In this document: positions 28,390-36,548 of the stretch, in pieces
Layout of the letters: every line of letters begins with the position of its first letter
Position numbering within the stretch: position 1 is the stretch's first letter
DNA from: Thermoclostridium stercorarium subsp. stercorarium DSM 8532
GTDB lineage: Bacteria > Bacillota > Clostridia > DSM-8532
NCBI RefSeq assembly: GCF_000331995.1
Contig: NC_020134.1
Location: 1-64,000 of the forward strand
Length of the DNA stretch: 64,000 bases
Direction: 5' to 3'
Notes under the pieces: model-generated
The model's input: the letters and a program-made list of their open reading frames with translations, nothing else
Told to the model about the DNA's origin: nothing
Database searches by the model: none
Program-made: the position numbers and the translations under genes

Positions 28390-29040
28390 ATGGAAAAGGA
28401 AAAATACCGGCATTACAAATACCTTCTGGAACAATTGAAGGAAAACCATATGGAAGTTCTTGACAATATGCATGAAGGGCTTCCTTCAGGATACGAAGTA
28501 ACAGAGGACAGTGAACTGTCTCGTTATGACAACCATCCGGCCGACGCAGCTACAGAACTTTTTGATGCCGAGATGCAGTCGGCGTTGAAAAGCGGGCAGA
28601 AGTATATAATAAAGGAAATAGACGACGCGCTGAACAGAATTGAAGCGGGAAACTACGGGATTTGTAAAACATGCGGAAACAGTATAGAACCTGAACGGCT
28701 TGAAATAATACCCTACGCGAGAAACTGTGTAAAATGCGAAAGTCTGAAAGAACAGGAACTTAAATACGACATGGTAAGCAAATCGGGGCACAGGCCCGTG
28801 GAAGAGGATGTACTGGAAAAGGAGATAAGAGGTGATTACATTCATGACATTGAAGGCGATGAGCCTTACGACGGAGAACAGGCCCTTGAGGAGGTATTGT
28901 CCTTCGGTTCATCCGATTCACCACAGGACGGCGCTCCGCTGGGGAACAGGCAGGATGCAAAGGAAAATGACAGATCGGTTCATGAAATTACCGATGTAGA
29001 CCAGATAAGCAATGAAATGTATAAAAAACAGTTAACATAA
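28390..29040 (+). CDS. YteA-type TraR/DksA zinc-finger protein
   Basis: The 216-aa protein has an N-terminal coiled-coil region (KYRHYKYLLEQLKENHMEVL), the ELSRYDNHPADAATELFD motif typical of YteA, and a C4 zinc finger CKTCGNSIEPERLEIIPYARNCVKC near residues 95-119, split here as CKTCG and CVKC. YteA proteins are sporulation-associated members of the DksA/TraR superfamily, which bind RNA polymerase. The Asp/Glu-rich C-terminal third is unusual in length but seen in YteA-like proteins. AAGGAGG precedes ATG 28390. Confidence 0.85.
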   Translation: MEKEKYRHYKYLLEQLKENHMEVLDNMHEGLPSGYEVTEDSELSRYDNHPADAATELFDAEMQSALKSGQKYIIKEIDDALNRIEAGNYGICKTCGNSIEPERLEIIPYARNCVKCESLKEQELKYDMVSKSGHRPVEEDVLEKEIRGDYIHDIEGDEPYDGEQALEEVLSFGSSDSPQDGAPLGNRQDAKENDRSVHEITDVDQISNEMYKKQLT

Positions 29041-29044
29041 TTGT

Positions 29045-29067
29045 GCCTGCTTTCACGCAGGCTTTTT
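29045..29067 (+). terminator. Intrinsic terminator after the YteA gene
   Basis: GCCTGC at 29045-29050 pairs with GCAGGC at 29057-29062 and is followed by TTTTT. Confidence 0.75.
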
Positions 29068-29153
29068 CAATTTATTCCGAATGTTATTGAAGGCACGGCC
29101 ATATATTTTTTATATGAACAAACTATAACTCAAAATATTTGTTCCGGGGGTCT

Positions 29154-30710
29154 ATGAGAAAAAAATCTCTTAAGCAAAATACGTTTATCCTCACCGTTGC
29201 AGGTTTTGTTGTAAAACTTCTTGGCTTTTTCTACAGAATTTTTGTCGCAAATTCCATTGGCGCCGAAGGAATGGGACTTTTTCAGCTCGTGCTTCCGGTT
29301 TATAATTTTATTCTGCTGGGTCTGACTGCAGGTCTGGGTATTGCAATATCAAGGCTCGTCGCTGAAGAGACGGCACTGGGCAATCACAGGAATGCGAAAA
29401 GAATCACCGTTGTCTCAGGGGTTGCGGTATTCATTGCAGGAACCGTAATTGTGTCTGTTTTACTGCTTAACCTTGACTTTGTAGTAGATGTTTTTGTAGG
29501 GGATGTTCGTACAAAAAGCGCAATATATTACCTGCTGCCTACCATTCCTTTCATCGCAGCATTATCGACGTTAAAGGGGTATTTTTACGGAAGACAGGAA
29601 GTAATACCCAATGCCGTGTCCCAGGTCGCAGAGCAGGTTACAAAACTCGTTGTGGTATACTTAATTGCCGGCTTTTTTATTAACGGCGATCTGGAACAAA
29701 AATGCCTTTTTGCGACAATCGGCCTTATTACAGGTGAGATTGCAAACGTCCTGACGGTGTTTATTGCGTATAAATTCCGTAAATCCGACAAACATACACC
29801 ACGTCAGAGAATTATGCGAAAAAGGGATATTGCCGTCGCGCTTTTGCGTATTTCGTTGCCGATAACGGCAAACAGGCTGGTATTATCACTTCTTGGGACG
29901 GTGGAATTTCTTTGGATTCCGCAGAGATTATCGGTTTACGGAATGACCCATGAGGAAGCCCTTACCCAGTACGGCAAACTGACGGGTATGGCATCCCCTG
30001 TTATTTCATTTCCTTCAATGCTTACCGCCGCACTGGCCACGGCGCTTGTCCCCGCAATAGCGGAAGCGGTGGCAACAAGGAGAATGAACATAGCAAACAG
30101 ACAGATTTCAAGGTCAGTGCGCGTTACCCTTGTGCTGGGGTTTTTGTTCACAAGTCTCTTTATATGTTTCGCATACGAAATTTCCGATCTGATATATCCC
30201 GGTCAGAACGTCGGACATATGTTGTATCTTCTGTCATTTACCGCTGTGTTTTTCTATCTCCAGCAGACTCTGCTCGGCATACTGAACGGGCTTGGAAAAG
30301 AGACCGCCACGCTGAAGCATTCCATGATAACAAGCCTGATCCGGCTTGGTTTTGTATGGTTCGGAATCCCGTACTTAGGACTGAATGCGTATATTGCGAG
30401 CCTGATAGTAAGCAATTTTGCCGGAGCGATGCTTAATATGAGGACGGTAATAAAAACCACAGGCATGTCCCTTGAGATAGGTGATTGGATTATAAAACCA
30501 CTTGTTGCCTCAATTTCAGGGATCATTGCGGCACCGGTCATAAAAATGGCGGTATCCTCGGTTTTAAACTCACAGTTGTTAATACTTTTAGTATCAGCCG
30601 GCATTTGCGGGGGAATGATGATTGCAATGCTTATATTCATGGGCGTTTTTGAAATAAGGGATATGCGGCATATGATCCCGTTTAATATTGACAAATACCG
30701 AAAACTTTAG
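29154..30710 (+). CDS. spoVB: SpoVB/MurJ-like polysaccharide flippase family protein
   Basis: The 518-aa protein has about 14 predicted membrane helices and the SpoVB-type start KQNTFILTVAGFVVKLLGFFYR, then RIFVANSIGAEGMGLFQL and GLGIAISRLVAEE. The MOP/MATE-like flippase superfamily includes MurJ (lipid II), SpoVB and RfbX-type exporters. The resemblance is closest to the stage V sporulation protein B group, needed for spore cortex synthesis in Bacillus. ATG 29154 follows CGGGGG closely; TTG 29139 is an alternative start. Confidence 0.85.
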   Translation: MRKKSLKQNTFILTVAGFVVKLLGFFYRIFVANSIGAEGMGLFQLVLPVYNFILLGLTAGLGIAISRLVAEETALGNHRNAKRITVVSGVAVFIAGTVIVSVLLLNLDFVVDVFVGDVRTKSAIYYLLPTIPFIAALSTLKGYFYGRQEVIPNAVSQVAEQVTKLVVVYLIAGFFINGDLEQKCLFATIGLITGEIANVLTVFIAYKFRKSDKHTPRQRIMRKRDIAVALLRISLPITANRLVLSLLGTVEFLWIPQRLSVYGMTHEEALTQYGKLTGMASPVISFPSMLTAALATALVPAIAEAVATRRMNIANRQISRSVRVTLVLGFLFTSLFICFAYEISDLIYPGQNVGHMLYLLSFTAVFFYLQQTLLGILNGLGKETATLKHSMITSLIRLGFVWFGIPYLGLNAYIASLIVSNFAGAMLNMRTVIKTTGMSLEIGDWIIKPLVASISGIIAAPVIKMAVSSVLNSQLLILLVSAGICGGMMIAMLIFMGVFEIRDMRHMIPFNIDKYRKL

Positions 30711-30855
30711 GATATTTATATGTAGCATTGCTTTTTCCCAATGAAACTTTTCTGATAAGTTTTTACCCGAAAATTTTTTATGCGGATGAGAAATTAAAAG
30801 AATTACCTTGCGTTTTAATGAAAGTTAAATCTATTTTTTTATAATGGCTGTAATT

Positions 30856-30872
30856 AGTCAAAGTTAGTCAAA
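30856..30872. promoter_or_regulatory. CtsR operator, distal
   Basis: AGTCAAAGTTAGTCAAA matches the CtsR direct-repeat operator (RGTCAAANNNRGTCAAA). It ends eight bases before the -35 of the hsp20 promoter. Confidence 0.8.
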
Positions 30873-30880
30873 ATCAAAAG

Positions 30881-30909
30881 TTGTATTTTTTTATATCAGA
30901 AATTAAAAT
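30881..30909 (+). promoter_or_regulatory. hsp20 promoter between two CtsR operators
   Basis: TTGTAT at 30881-30886 and TAAAAT at 30904-30909, 17-base spacer. The promoter sits exactly between the two heptad repeats, so CtsR at either would block it. Confidence 0.6.
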
Positions 30910-30920
30910 GTAAGCAGAAA

Positions 30921-30937
30921 GGTCAAAGAAAGTCAAA
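30921..30937. promoter_or_regulatory. CtsR operator, proximal
   Basis: GGTCAAAGAAAGTCAAA is a near-perfect CtsR box and lies just after the predicted transcription start, the best position for repression. CtsR itself is not in this window. Confidence 0.85.
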
Positions 30938-30974
30938 GTTAAATAAAAGAGTGATATTTATGGAGGTGTTATAA

Positions 30975-31421
30975 ATGTTCGGTATGGTACCGTTCTCAAA
31001 AAGATTTGGAAACCCGGTAAGAAGGGATGACTTCTTCGGGATTGACAGATTCTTTGATGAATTTTTCAACGATCCGTTTTTTGCAAGATGGGGCTCGCCG
31101 TTCAAGGCAGACATACGTGAGACCGACAAGGAATGGATAATAGACGCCGAACTTCCCGGAGTTGATAAAAATAACATAAACATAGAAGTCGATGACGGTT
31201 ATCTGACCATTTCGGTTGAACAGAATGAGGAAATAAACGAAGAAAGAGAAAATTATGTGAGAAGAGAAAGATCATACGGTAGCTTCAGAAGATCTTTCTT
31301 CCTCAACAATGTGAAGGAGGACGACATTAAAGCCGTATATAAAAACGGAATACTTACCATTACGCTGCCAAAGGCAAAACCCGACAACAAACGCAAAATC
31401 CAAATCGATGTTCAGAACTGA
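30975..31421 (+). CDS. Hsp20/alpha-crystallin small heat-shock protein
   Basis: The 148-aa protein has a Phe-rich N-terminal arm (DDFFGIDRFFDEFFNDPFF) and an alpha-crystallin domain with FKADIRETDKEWIIDAELPGV, then YGSFRRSFFL, then YKNGILTITLPK, and a short basic C-terminal tail with the I-x-I-like KIQIDV. It is an ATP-independent holdase that binds unfolding proteins. Tandem CtsR operators upstream indicate heat and protein-stress control. GGAGGTG precedes ATG 30975. It is a single-gene unit. Confidence 0.95.
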   Translation: MFGMVPFSKRFGNPVRRDDFFGIDRFFDEFFNDPFFARWGSPFKADIRETDKEWIIDAELPGVDKNNINIEVDDGYLTISVEQNEEINEERENYVRRERSYGSFRRSFFLNNVKEDDIKAVYKNGILTITLPKAKPDNKRKIQIDVQN

Positions 31422-31486
31422 CTTGACTTCATATAAAGATTACATTACAACATAACAAATGTCAACTGCCATTGTTTATATAAATT

Positions 31487-31492
31487 TATAAT
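31487..31492 (+). promoter_or_regulatory. -10 element of the candidate ncRNA
   Basis: A perfect TATAAT whose predicted start (about 31498-31500) coincides with the first base of the RNA's closing stem. No good -35 is seen at 16-18 bases (sequence AACTGC), so the promoter call rests on position. Confidence 0.45.
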
Positions 31493-31498
31493 CAGGTA

Positions 31499-31650
31499 CA
31501 CCCCCTAAGCTCCCGCACGTTTTAAAGCTTGTCCCGCTTTAACGGCTTGGGGGTGCCCGATTAAAGGGCAGCTAAAAAGAGAAATATCCGGCCTTGCGAG
31601 GGCCTTTACATAGATTGGGCTGAATCGGATTTAGATTCAGCCTTTTTTTT
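31499..31650 (+). ncRNA. Candidate stand-alone structured RNA of about 150 nt
   Basis: The segment has no ORF but dense pairing. P1 is 31499-31510 with 31545-31555 (11 bp, one bulged T: CACCCCC, AAGC against GCTTGGGGGTG). P2 nests directly inside at 31518-31528 with 31536-31544. GCCC/GGGC at 31555-31558 and 31566-31569 and GGCC/GGCC at 31590-31593 and 31601-31604 form further hairpins. It ends in an intrinsic terminator at 31618-31650. A TATAAT lies just upstream. It is GC-rich within AT-rich spacer, with the next gene 220 bases away, so an independent transcript is more likely than a riboswitch. I cannot assign a family; clostridial classes such as raiA or a divergent 6S RNA should be compared. 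Confidence 0.6.
31618..31650 (+). terminator. Intrinsic terminator of the candidate ncRNA
   Basis: GGCTGAATC at 31618-31626 pairs perfectly with GATTCAGCC at 31634-31642, followed by eight T residues. Confidence 0.9.
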
Positions 31651-31871
31651 ATTTAAATAAATTTTTATTTTGCCTTTTTTACTTTATTGCAACGTTAAAG
31701 CAGAATATTGTTTTCCGGCAAACCGAAAGAGGTGTTATTATAAATTTACAAAACCAGGTTCATATTGAAAATTCATTTTAATATAAATATAATTATGTAT
31801 TACATTTACATATTTTTCTTTTGCGAGAACGTTATGCTTTTGCTGCGCTTAGGAATTGGAGTAGTAATGTA

Positions 31872-32702
31872 ATGAAAGACAGGATTACAAAAAAAGAAAA
31901 TAAGCCGCCGCGGGTTTTTAAAACGGTTATAATGACTACATATAAAGAAAATTTCGCATACAGAAGCCAGATGGCCGTTTCAATCTTCTCTCAGCCTGTC
32001 TATTTTTTGGTCCATTATTTTATATGGAGAGCGATCTACCAAAGCAGGGACCAGGTTTCGGGATTTAGTTTTGATCAGATGATACTTTATTTCGCCGTAT
32101 CTTCACTGATTGAATTTTTGAATTGGGATAACTCGGAGAATATCCTGCAAAGGCTGATACAGACAGGCCAGTTTATTACTTTCCAGCTAAGGCCTGTATC
32201 CCATATATATTTTTCGTTTTTACAGAAGATAGGTCAGAGGTTACTTGCTTTTTTGATAGAAGTTATTCCGGTGATGTGTTTTTACATACTGTTCGGCGTA
32301 AGACTGATTCCTGCCGAACCGTTTTGGGCTTTGATTTCATTGATTCTCGGGTTCATTTTGTCGTTCCTGATACGATATACAATCGGAACTTTAGCTTTCT
32401 GGTTTGTAAAAACCGCCGGGATCAGCAGGGCGGTGGTTGTGTTAACAAGCATTTGTTCGGGCGCGTTTCTGCCGCTTAATTTGTATCCTTACGGTTTTCA
32501 GAAATTTCTTTTTTTCCTGCCTTTCCAGTTTGTCTCCTACGTGCCGGTAAGAGTTTTTATCGGAAAATACGAACTGGCGGGAATAAGCATGCCCATCCCG
32601 CATATAGTGTTTATCCAGGCGGTAATGGTTATTGTCATGTTTCTGTTTAACCGTATCTTGTGGTATTTCGGCATAAAACGTTTTACGGGGGTGGGAGCAT
32701 GA
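31872..32702 (+). CDS. ABC-2 type transporter permease
   Basis: The protein of about 276 aa has six predicted membrane helices and no other domain. It belongs to the ABC-2 permease group of the daunorubicin-exporter type (paired permeases with one ATPase). The start is placed at ATG 31872 (MKDRITKK); the open frame reaches further upstream but has no ribosome site there, and GGAG at 31857 is 11 bases away, so this start is uncertain. It overlaps the second permease gene by four bases. Substrate unknown; such three-gene sets export lipids, antibiotics or glycans. Confidence 0.8.
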   Translation: MKDRITKKENKPPRVFKTVIMTTYKENFAYRSQMAVSIFSQPVYFLVHYFIWRAIYQSRDQVSGFSFDQMILYFAVSSLIEFLNWDNSENILQRLIQTGQFITFQLRPVSHIYFSFLQKIGQRLLAFLIEVIPVMCFYILFGVRLIPAEPFWALISLILGFILSFLIRYTIGTLAFWFVKTAGISRAVVVLTSICSGAFLPLNLYPYGFQKFLFFLPFQFVSYVPVRVFIGKYELAGISMPIPHIVFIQAVMVIVMFLFNRILWYFGIKRFTGVGA

Positions 32703-33520
32703 CAAAACAGAAAAATGCTTCCGGAATAAGAAGTCTGCGTTTTTCCGCGCTGGGCGTGTATCTGCAGGGCATGAAAACGGCGTTGGCATCCCGTATGGCA
32801 TACCGCGGCGATTTTATCATGAGTATGTTTATTATGATGGTGGTTGAGTTTGCAGGGCCAGTTATTACGCTGATAATATATAAAAACGGGGCGTCTTTCC
32901 CTGGATGGAGCCAATATGAAGTTTTGCTTCTCCAGGGCATATTTCTGCTTTCCCGTGGAATTTCATTTCCTTTTTTCATGGGAATGGTATGGAATACAAT
33001 AGGGCGGGTACAGGAAGGAACCTTTGATTTGCTGCTTATAAAACCTCGCTCAATACTTCTTATGACTCTGGCAACTTCCTTCGACAGTGAGGATTTGGGA
33101 AAACTGATAGGCGGGATTCTGCTTTTCAGATTTGCCCTTAAAAAACTGCCTCCCCAGCCCCTGTCTCACTGGATTTCTTTTTTCATACTGTTTCTGTTTT
33201 CCCTTATACTTATGTTCGCTTTCGGATTGTTTATGGCGGGGCTCGGAATAATTTGGGTCGGAAACTACAGAATATACGACATATTTATGTCGGTGATGGA
33301 GTTTGGTATGTATCCTAAGTCCATATTCACAAAATCATTTCAGTCGGTTCTGACTTATATAATTCCGGTAAGCCTTTTGGCGTCATACCCTGCATCGGCG
33401 CTGCTGGGGAGTGTGGACAAGACCGTTATTTTGGCCTTGGTGTCTTCAATTGTTTTTTTACTGCTGGGTTTTCTTTTTTATTACAGGATGGTAAAAAATT
33501 ATACCAGCGCTGGTGGCTGA
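32699..33520 (+). CDS. ABC-2 type transporter permease, second subunit
   Basis: The 273-aa protein has six hydrophobic segments and the ABC-2 pattern seen in the YbhR/COG3694-like permeases. ATG 32699 overlaps the stop of the first permease (ATGA), with GGGGGTGGGAG upstream, so the two are translationally coupled. Together with the ATPase that starts 55 bases downstream they form one heterodimeric exporter. Confidence 0.8.
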   Translation: MTKQKNASGIRSLRFSALGVYLQGMKTALASRMAYRGDFIMSMFIMMVVEFAGPVITLIIYKNGASFPGWSQYEVLLLQGIFLLSRGISFPFFMGMVWNTIGRVQEGTFDLLLIKPRSILLMTLATSFDSEDLGKLIGGILLFRFALKKLPPQPLSHWISFFILFLFSLILMFAFGLFMAGLGIIWVGNYRIYDIFMSVMEFGMYPKSIFTKSFQSVLTYIIPVSLLASYPASALLGSVDKTVILALVSSIVFLLLGFLFYYRMVKNYTSAGG

Positions 33521-33575
33521 TACAGAACACCTGTTATTTTCGAAAACGCGACATTTGTAGCTTCAGGTGATCATT

Positions 33576-34544
33576 ATGATACATGTATCCGAACTTAAAA
33601 AGACATTTGTCTCGTATGAGCGCGGGAGCAGCTTCACAGAAGCATTGTTAAGCCTTTTTGTGAGGAAGAAAAAGATTGTGGAAGCGGTAAAAGGCATATC
33701 CTTTGACATTGAGGAGGGTGAACTGGTTGGTTTTTTGGGGCCGAATGGCGCGGGAAAGTCAACAACAATAAAGATTTTGACGGGCATTTTGCACCCCACG
33801 TCGGGAACCGTGAATGTTATGGGGTTCACGCCATGGAAGGAAAGAAAAAAATATGTCCGGCACATAGGTGCGGTTTTTGGGCAGAAGTCCCAGCTTCTGT
33901 GGGATATCCCTCCCCTCGATGCCTTTTATCTGAATCAGGCCATTTACAGGATCCCGGACGATGAATTCAAAAAGACCGTTGATGAAATGGTGGAAATGCT
34001 CGATCTGAAAGATCTGGTCAAAAAGCCAACCCGCCAGCTGTCCCTTGGCGAACGCATGAAATGCGAATTCATAATGGCAATGCTGCATAAGCCGCCTATA
34101 ATTTTCCTTGATGAACCTACCATAGGTCTGGATGTCATAGCCAAGGAAAAAATCCGGGATTTTATCCGGGAACAGAACAAAAAGGGTACTACTTTTATAT
34201 TGACAACCCATGACCTTGAAGATGTGGAGAGGCTTGCAAAACGTGTCATTGTCATCAATCACGGCGAGATTGTATTTGACGGCAGCATGGATAAGCTCAA
34301 AAAACATTTGGGAGAAAAACGGACCTTGCGTATTGCAACGTGGGAAAAAATAAATCTTGCAGGCGGGGACGGAATTGACATTAGGAAACGGCCGTCGGAG
34401 TGGGATGTGGAAGTGGAGCTTGACCTTTCAAAAATAAACCTTAATGAGTTCATACAGCAAATAAACGAGAAAAGTAAAATCAGGGATATGTCCATAGAAG
34501 GGCCTGAACTGGAAGAAATAATAAAAAAATTATATACCGCTTGA
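33576..34544 (+). CDS. ABC transporter ATP-binding protein
   Basis: The 322-aa ATPase has Walker A GPNGAGKSTT, a Q-loop at FGQKSQLLWD, signature LSLGERMK (a variant of LSGGQ with Leu-Gly-Glu), Walker B IIFLDEPTIGLD, and the His switch TTHDLEDVE. A C-terminal extension of about 80 residues follows, as in COG4586-type ATPases. An insertion after the first strand (YERGSSFTEALLSLFVRKKK) is also typical of that group. ATG 33576 follows AGGTGA. It ends the ABC operon and a strong terminator follows. Confidence 0.9.
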   Translation: MIHVSELKKTFVSYERGSSFTEALLSLFVRKKKIVEAVKGISFDIEEGELVGFLGPNGAGKSTTIKILTGILHPTSGTVNVMGFTPWKERKKYVRHIGAVFGQKSQLLWDIPPLDAFYLNQAIYRIPDDEFKKTVDEMVEMLDLKDLVKKPTRQLSLGERMKCEFIMAMLHKPPIIFLDEPTIGLDVIAKEKIRDFIREQNKKGTTFILTTHDLEDVERLAKRVIVINHGEIVFDGSMDKLKKHLGEKRTLRIATWEKINLAGGDGIDIRKRPSEWDVEVELDLSKINLNEFIQQINEKSKIRDMSIEGPELEEIIKKLYTA

Positions 34545-34582
34545 ATTTTTGGGAAATTCCCCTCTATTGCCCGGTTTGTTAT

Positions 34583-34636
34583 TCCTGTATTCCGTCGGGA
34601 TATGATTTTGCAGACGGAATACAGGATTTTGTATTT
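34583..34636 (+). terminator. Intrinsic terminator of the ABC operon
   Basis: TCCTGTATTCCGTC at 34583-34596 pairs perfectly over 14 bp with GACGGAATACAGGA at 34613-34626, then TTTTGTATTTT. Confidence 0.85.
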
Positions 34637-34694
34637 TATTTATGCTATAATTTTTACTGTATTGGGGGTTATCCAAACGGTTTAAGTGGTTTTT

Positions 34695-35918
34695 ATGATA
34701 TCGGACAGAGTAATATTTCATATTGACGTAAATTCGGCTTTTTTAAGTTGGGAAGCTCTGGAACGGTTGAAAAGAGGAAGTGATATCGATCTTCGGACAG
34801 TGCCGGCGATTGTGGCGGGCGATCCCGAAAAAAGGCATGGCGTGGTTCTGGCCAAGTCCATTCCTGCAAAAAAATACGGCATAGTTACCGGTGAACCCGT
34901 TGTCAGCGCGTTGAAAAAGTGTCCCGGTCTGATTATCGTTCCGCCAAGCCATGCCGCCTATGCCGAATATTCAAAGGCCATGACCGATCTGCTTCAGACC
35001 TTTACTCCTGACATAGAGAAGTACAGTATTGACGAATGCTTCATGGATGTCACGGGACTTAAGTTAAAATACGGGAATGATTTTATTTCACTGGCTTATT
35101 TAATAAAAGATCAGATAAGGGACAGGCTGGGCTTTACGGTCAACATAGGCATATCGGAGAACAAGCTGCTGGCGAAAATGGCGTCGGACCTGAAAAAGCC
35201 CGATCAGATTCATACGCTTTTCAAGGAAGAAATACCGGAAAAAATGTGGCCCCTTCCGGTTTCAGAGCTTTTTATGGTAGGTAGGGCTACATGCGGCAAA
35301 CTGCACGCGTTGGGTGTTAAAACAATAGGTGATTTGGCAAAATACGACGTTTCGTTATTGGAACAGAAGTTCGGAAAATACGGGAGAATGATATGGGAAT
35401 ATGCCAACGGCATAGACTATTCCAAAGTACAGACCGAGGAAAGCGAGGCAAAGGATTTAAGCAACGAAACCACCGTGGAATTTGACATTACCGACAGGGA
35501 GACGGCAAGGATGTATATTCTGTCCTTATGCGAAACTGTCGGTACTCGTCTCAGGAAAGCAGGCCTGTATGCCGGAGTGGTGGCCGTTAATATTAAGAAC
35601 AGCAGTTTTGAAACCTACTCCCGAAGAAAAAAGCTGAACGTTCCGACTCAGGATACAAATGTAATATTTGAAACTGCCACCGAATTGTTTGATCTGGCCT
35701 GGAGGAAAGATCCCATCCGCCTTATAGGCGTTGCGACGTCCGACCTTGTAAAGGAGCCCGTAATACAGTTAAGCATGTTTGACAGCCTGCCGGAAAAAAT
35801 ATATCAAAGGAAAAAGCTTAATGAAAGTATAGACAGGATAAGGGAAAAATACGGAAGCAAATATATTGTCAGAGCATCCTTGCTGAATTTTAACAAAGAC
35901 TTCGGCAAAAACATGTAG
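34695..35918 (+). CDS. dinB: Y-family DNA polymerase (DinB/Pol IV-like)
   Basis: The 407-aa protein has the Y-family catalytic motifs FHIDVNSAFLSWEA (first metal Asp) and YSIDECFMDVTG (SIDE motif), thumb HhH region VGRATCGKLHALGVKTIGDL, and little-finger domain. The C-terminus has a clamp-binding motif QLSMFD. It performs error-prone translesion synthesis. The DUF/UvrX-like group cannot be excluded. ATG 34695 lacks a clear ribosome site; no LexA box (GAAC-N4-GTTC) was seen upstream, so SOS control is not supported by sequence. Confidence 0.9.
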   Translation: MISDRVIFHIDVNSAFLSWEALERLKRGSDIDLRTVPAIVAGDPEKRHGVVLAKSIPAKKYGIVTGEPVVSALKKCPGLIIVPPSHAAYAEYSKAMTDLLQTFTPDIEKYSIDECFMDVTGLKLKYGNDFISLAYLIKDQIRDRLGFTVNIGISENKLLAKMASDLKKPDQIHTLFKEEIPEKMWPLPVSELFMVGRATCGKLHALGVKTIGDLAKYDVSLLEQKFGKYGRMIWEYANGIDYSKVQTEESEAKDLSNETTVEFDITDRETARMYILSLCETVGTRLRKAGLYAGVVAVNIKNSSFETYSRRKKLNVPTQDTNVIFETATELFDLAWRKDPIRLIGVATSDLVKEPVIQLSMFDSLPEKIYQRKKLNESIDRIREKYGSKYIVRASLLNFNKDFGKNM

Positions 35919-36548
35919 TTGTATTCCTGCGCCTTTTTTTTACGCCTTTTTATTTCCCGGATTATTTTGAAAAAAGCAGGAATTTAATAAATAGGCTGGT
36001 ATACCACATTTTCACCTGTCACGGCATTGCCGCCGTTGATTGAATGTTTCCGGAAAAATATCCGGAAATCATTGCTAACCAAATATGCGATTAAAAGGAG
36101 AAAGCACATATTGACAATTAACTAAAGGTGTTGTACCAAAATACAACACCTTTAGTTTAAATATAACTGATATTGAAATTTCCGCAGTAAAATTTGAGAA
36201 TACCGGCGGCGATTAAGGCAGGAAGTTTGCCTTTTTTTGAAAGCAACAAAATCTTAAAAATTTTTTTATAATTACGTTTGTCCGGGTAAATAAATAATAG
36301 AAAAAATAAAAATAAAGGGATTAAAAAATCCAAACACTTCAAGAAAATTTTTTCCGGTGTTGTGCCGATGATTCCGCGCTATATTTAATAAAACCGGATA
36401 TCCGGGTAGAAAGGCTGAAAACCGTATTTGAAAGGGTGTTCGGCGGGGCATCTGTGCTTTTGAAGTTCTCTTATATTTGTAGCCGAACAGCCGATTATAT
36501 ATATAAAATATTACAGGATATTATAAATTTTAATGACAGGGGATAGTT
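35919..36548. other. Spacer with a perfect 15-bp inverted repeat
   Basis: A 630-base spacer. ACTAAAGGTGTTGTA at 36121-36135 and TACAACACCTTTAGT at 36142-36156 form a perfect hairpin with loop CCAAAA and no nearby gene. A frame open from 36325 to 36546 has protein-like composition but no start or ribosome site. GGGGATAG before 36549 serves the next gene. Confidence 0.5.

Noticed and set aside
36325-36546. Open frame with protein-like composition between dinB and the DUF1861 gene
   Set aside because: No start codon, no ribosome site and no recognised family; it ends inside the ribosome site region of the next gene. Possible relic, not supportable as a gene.
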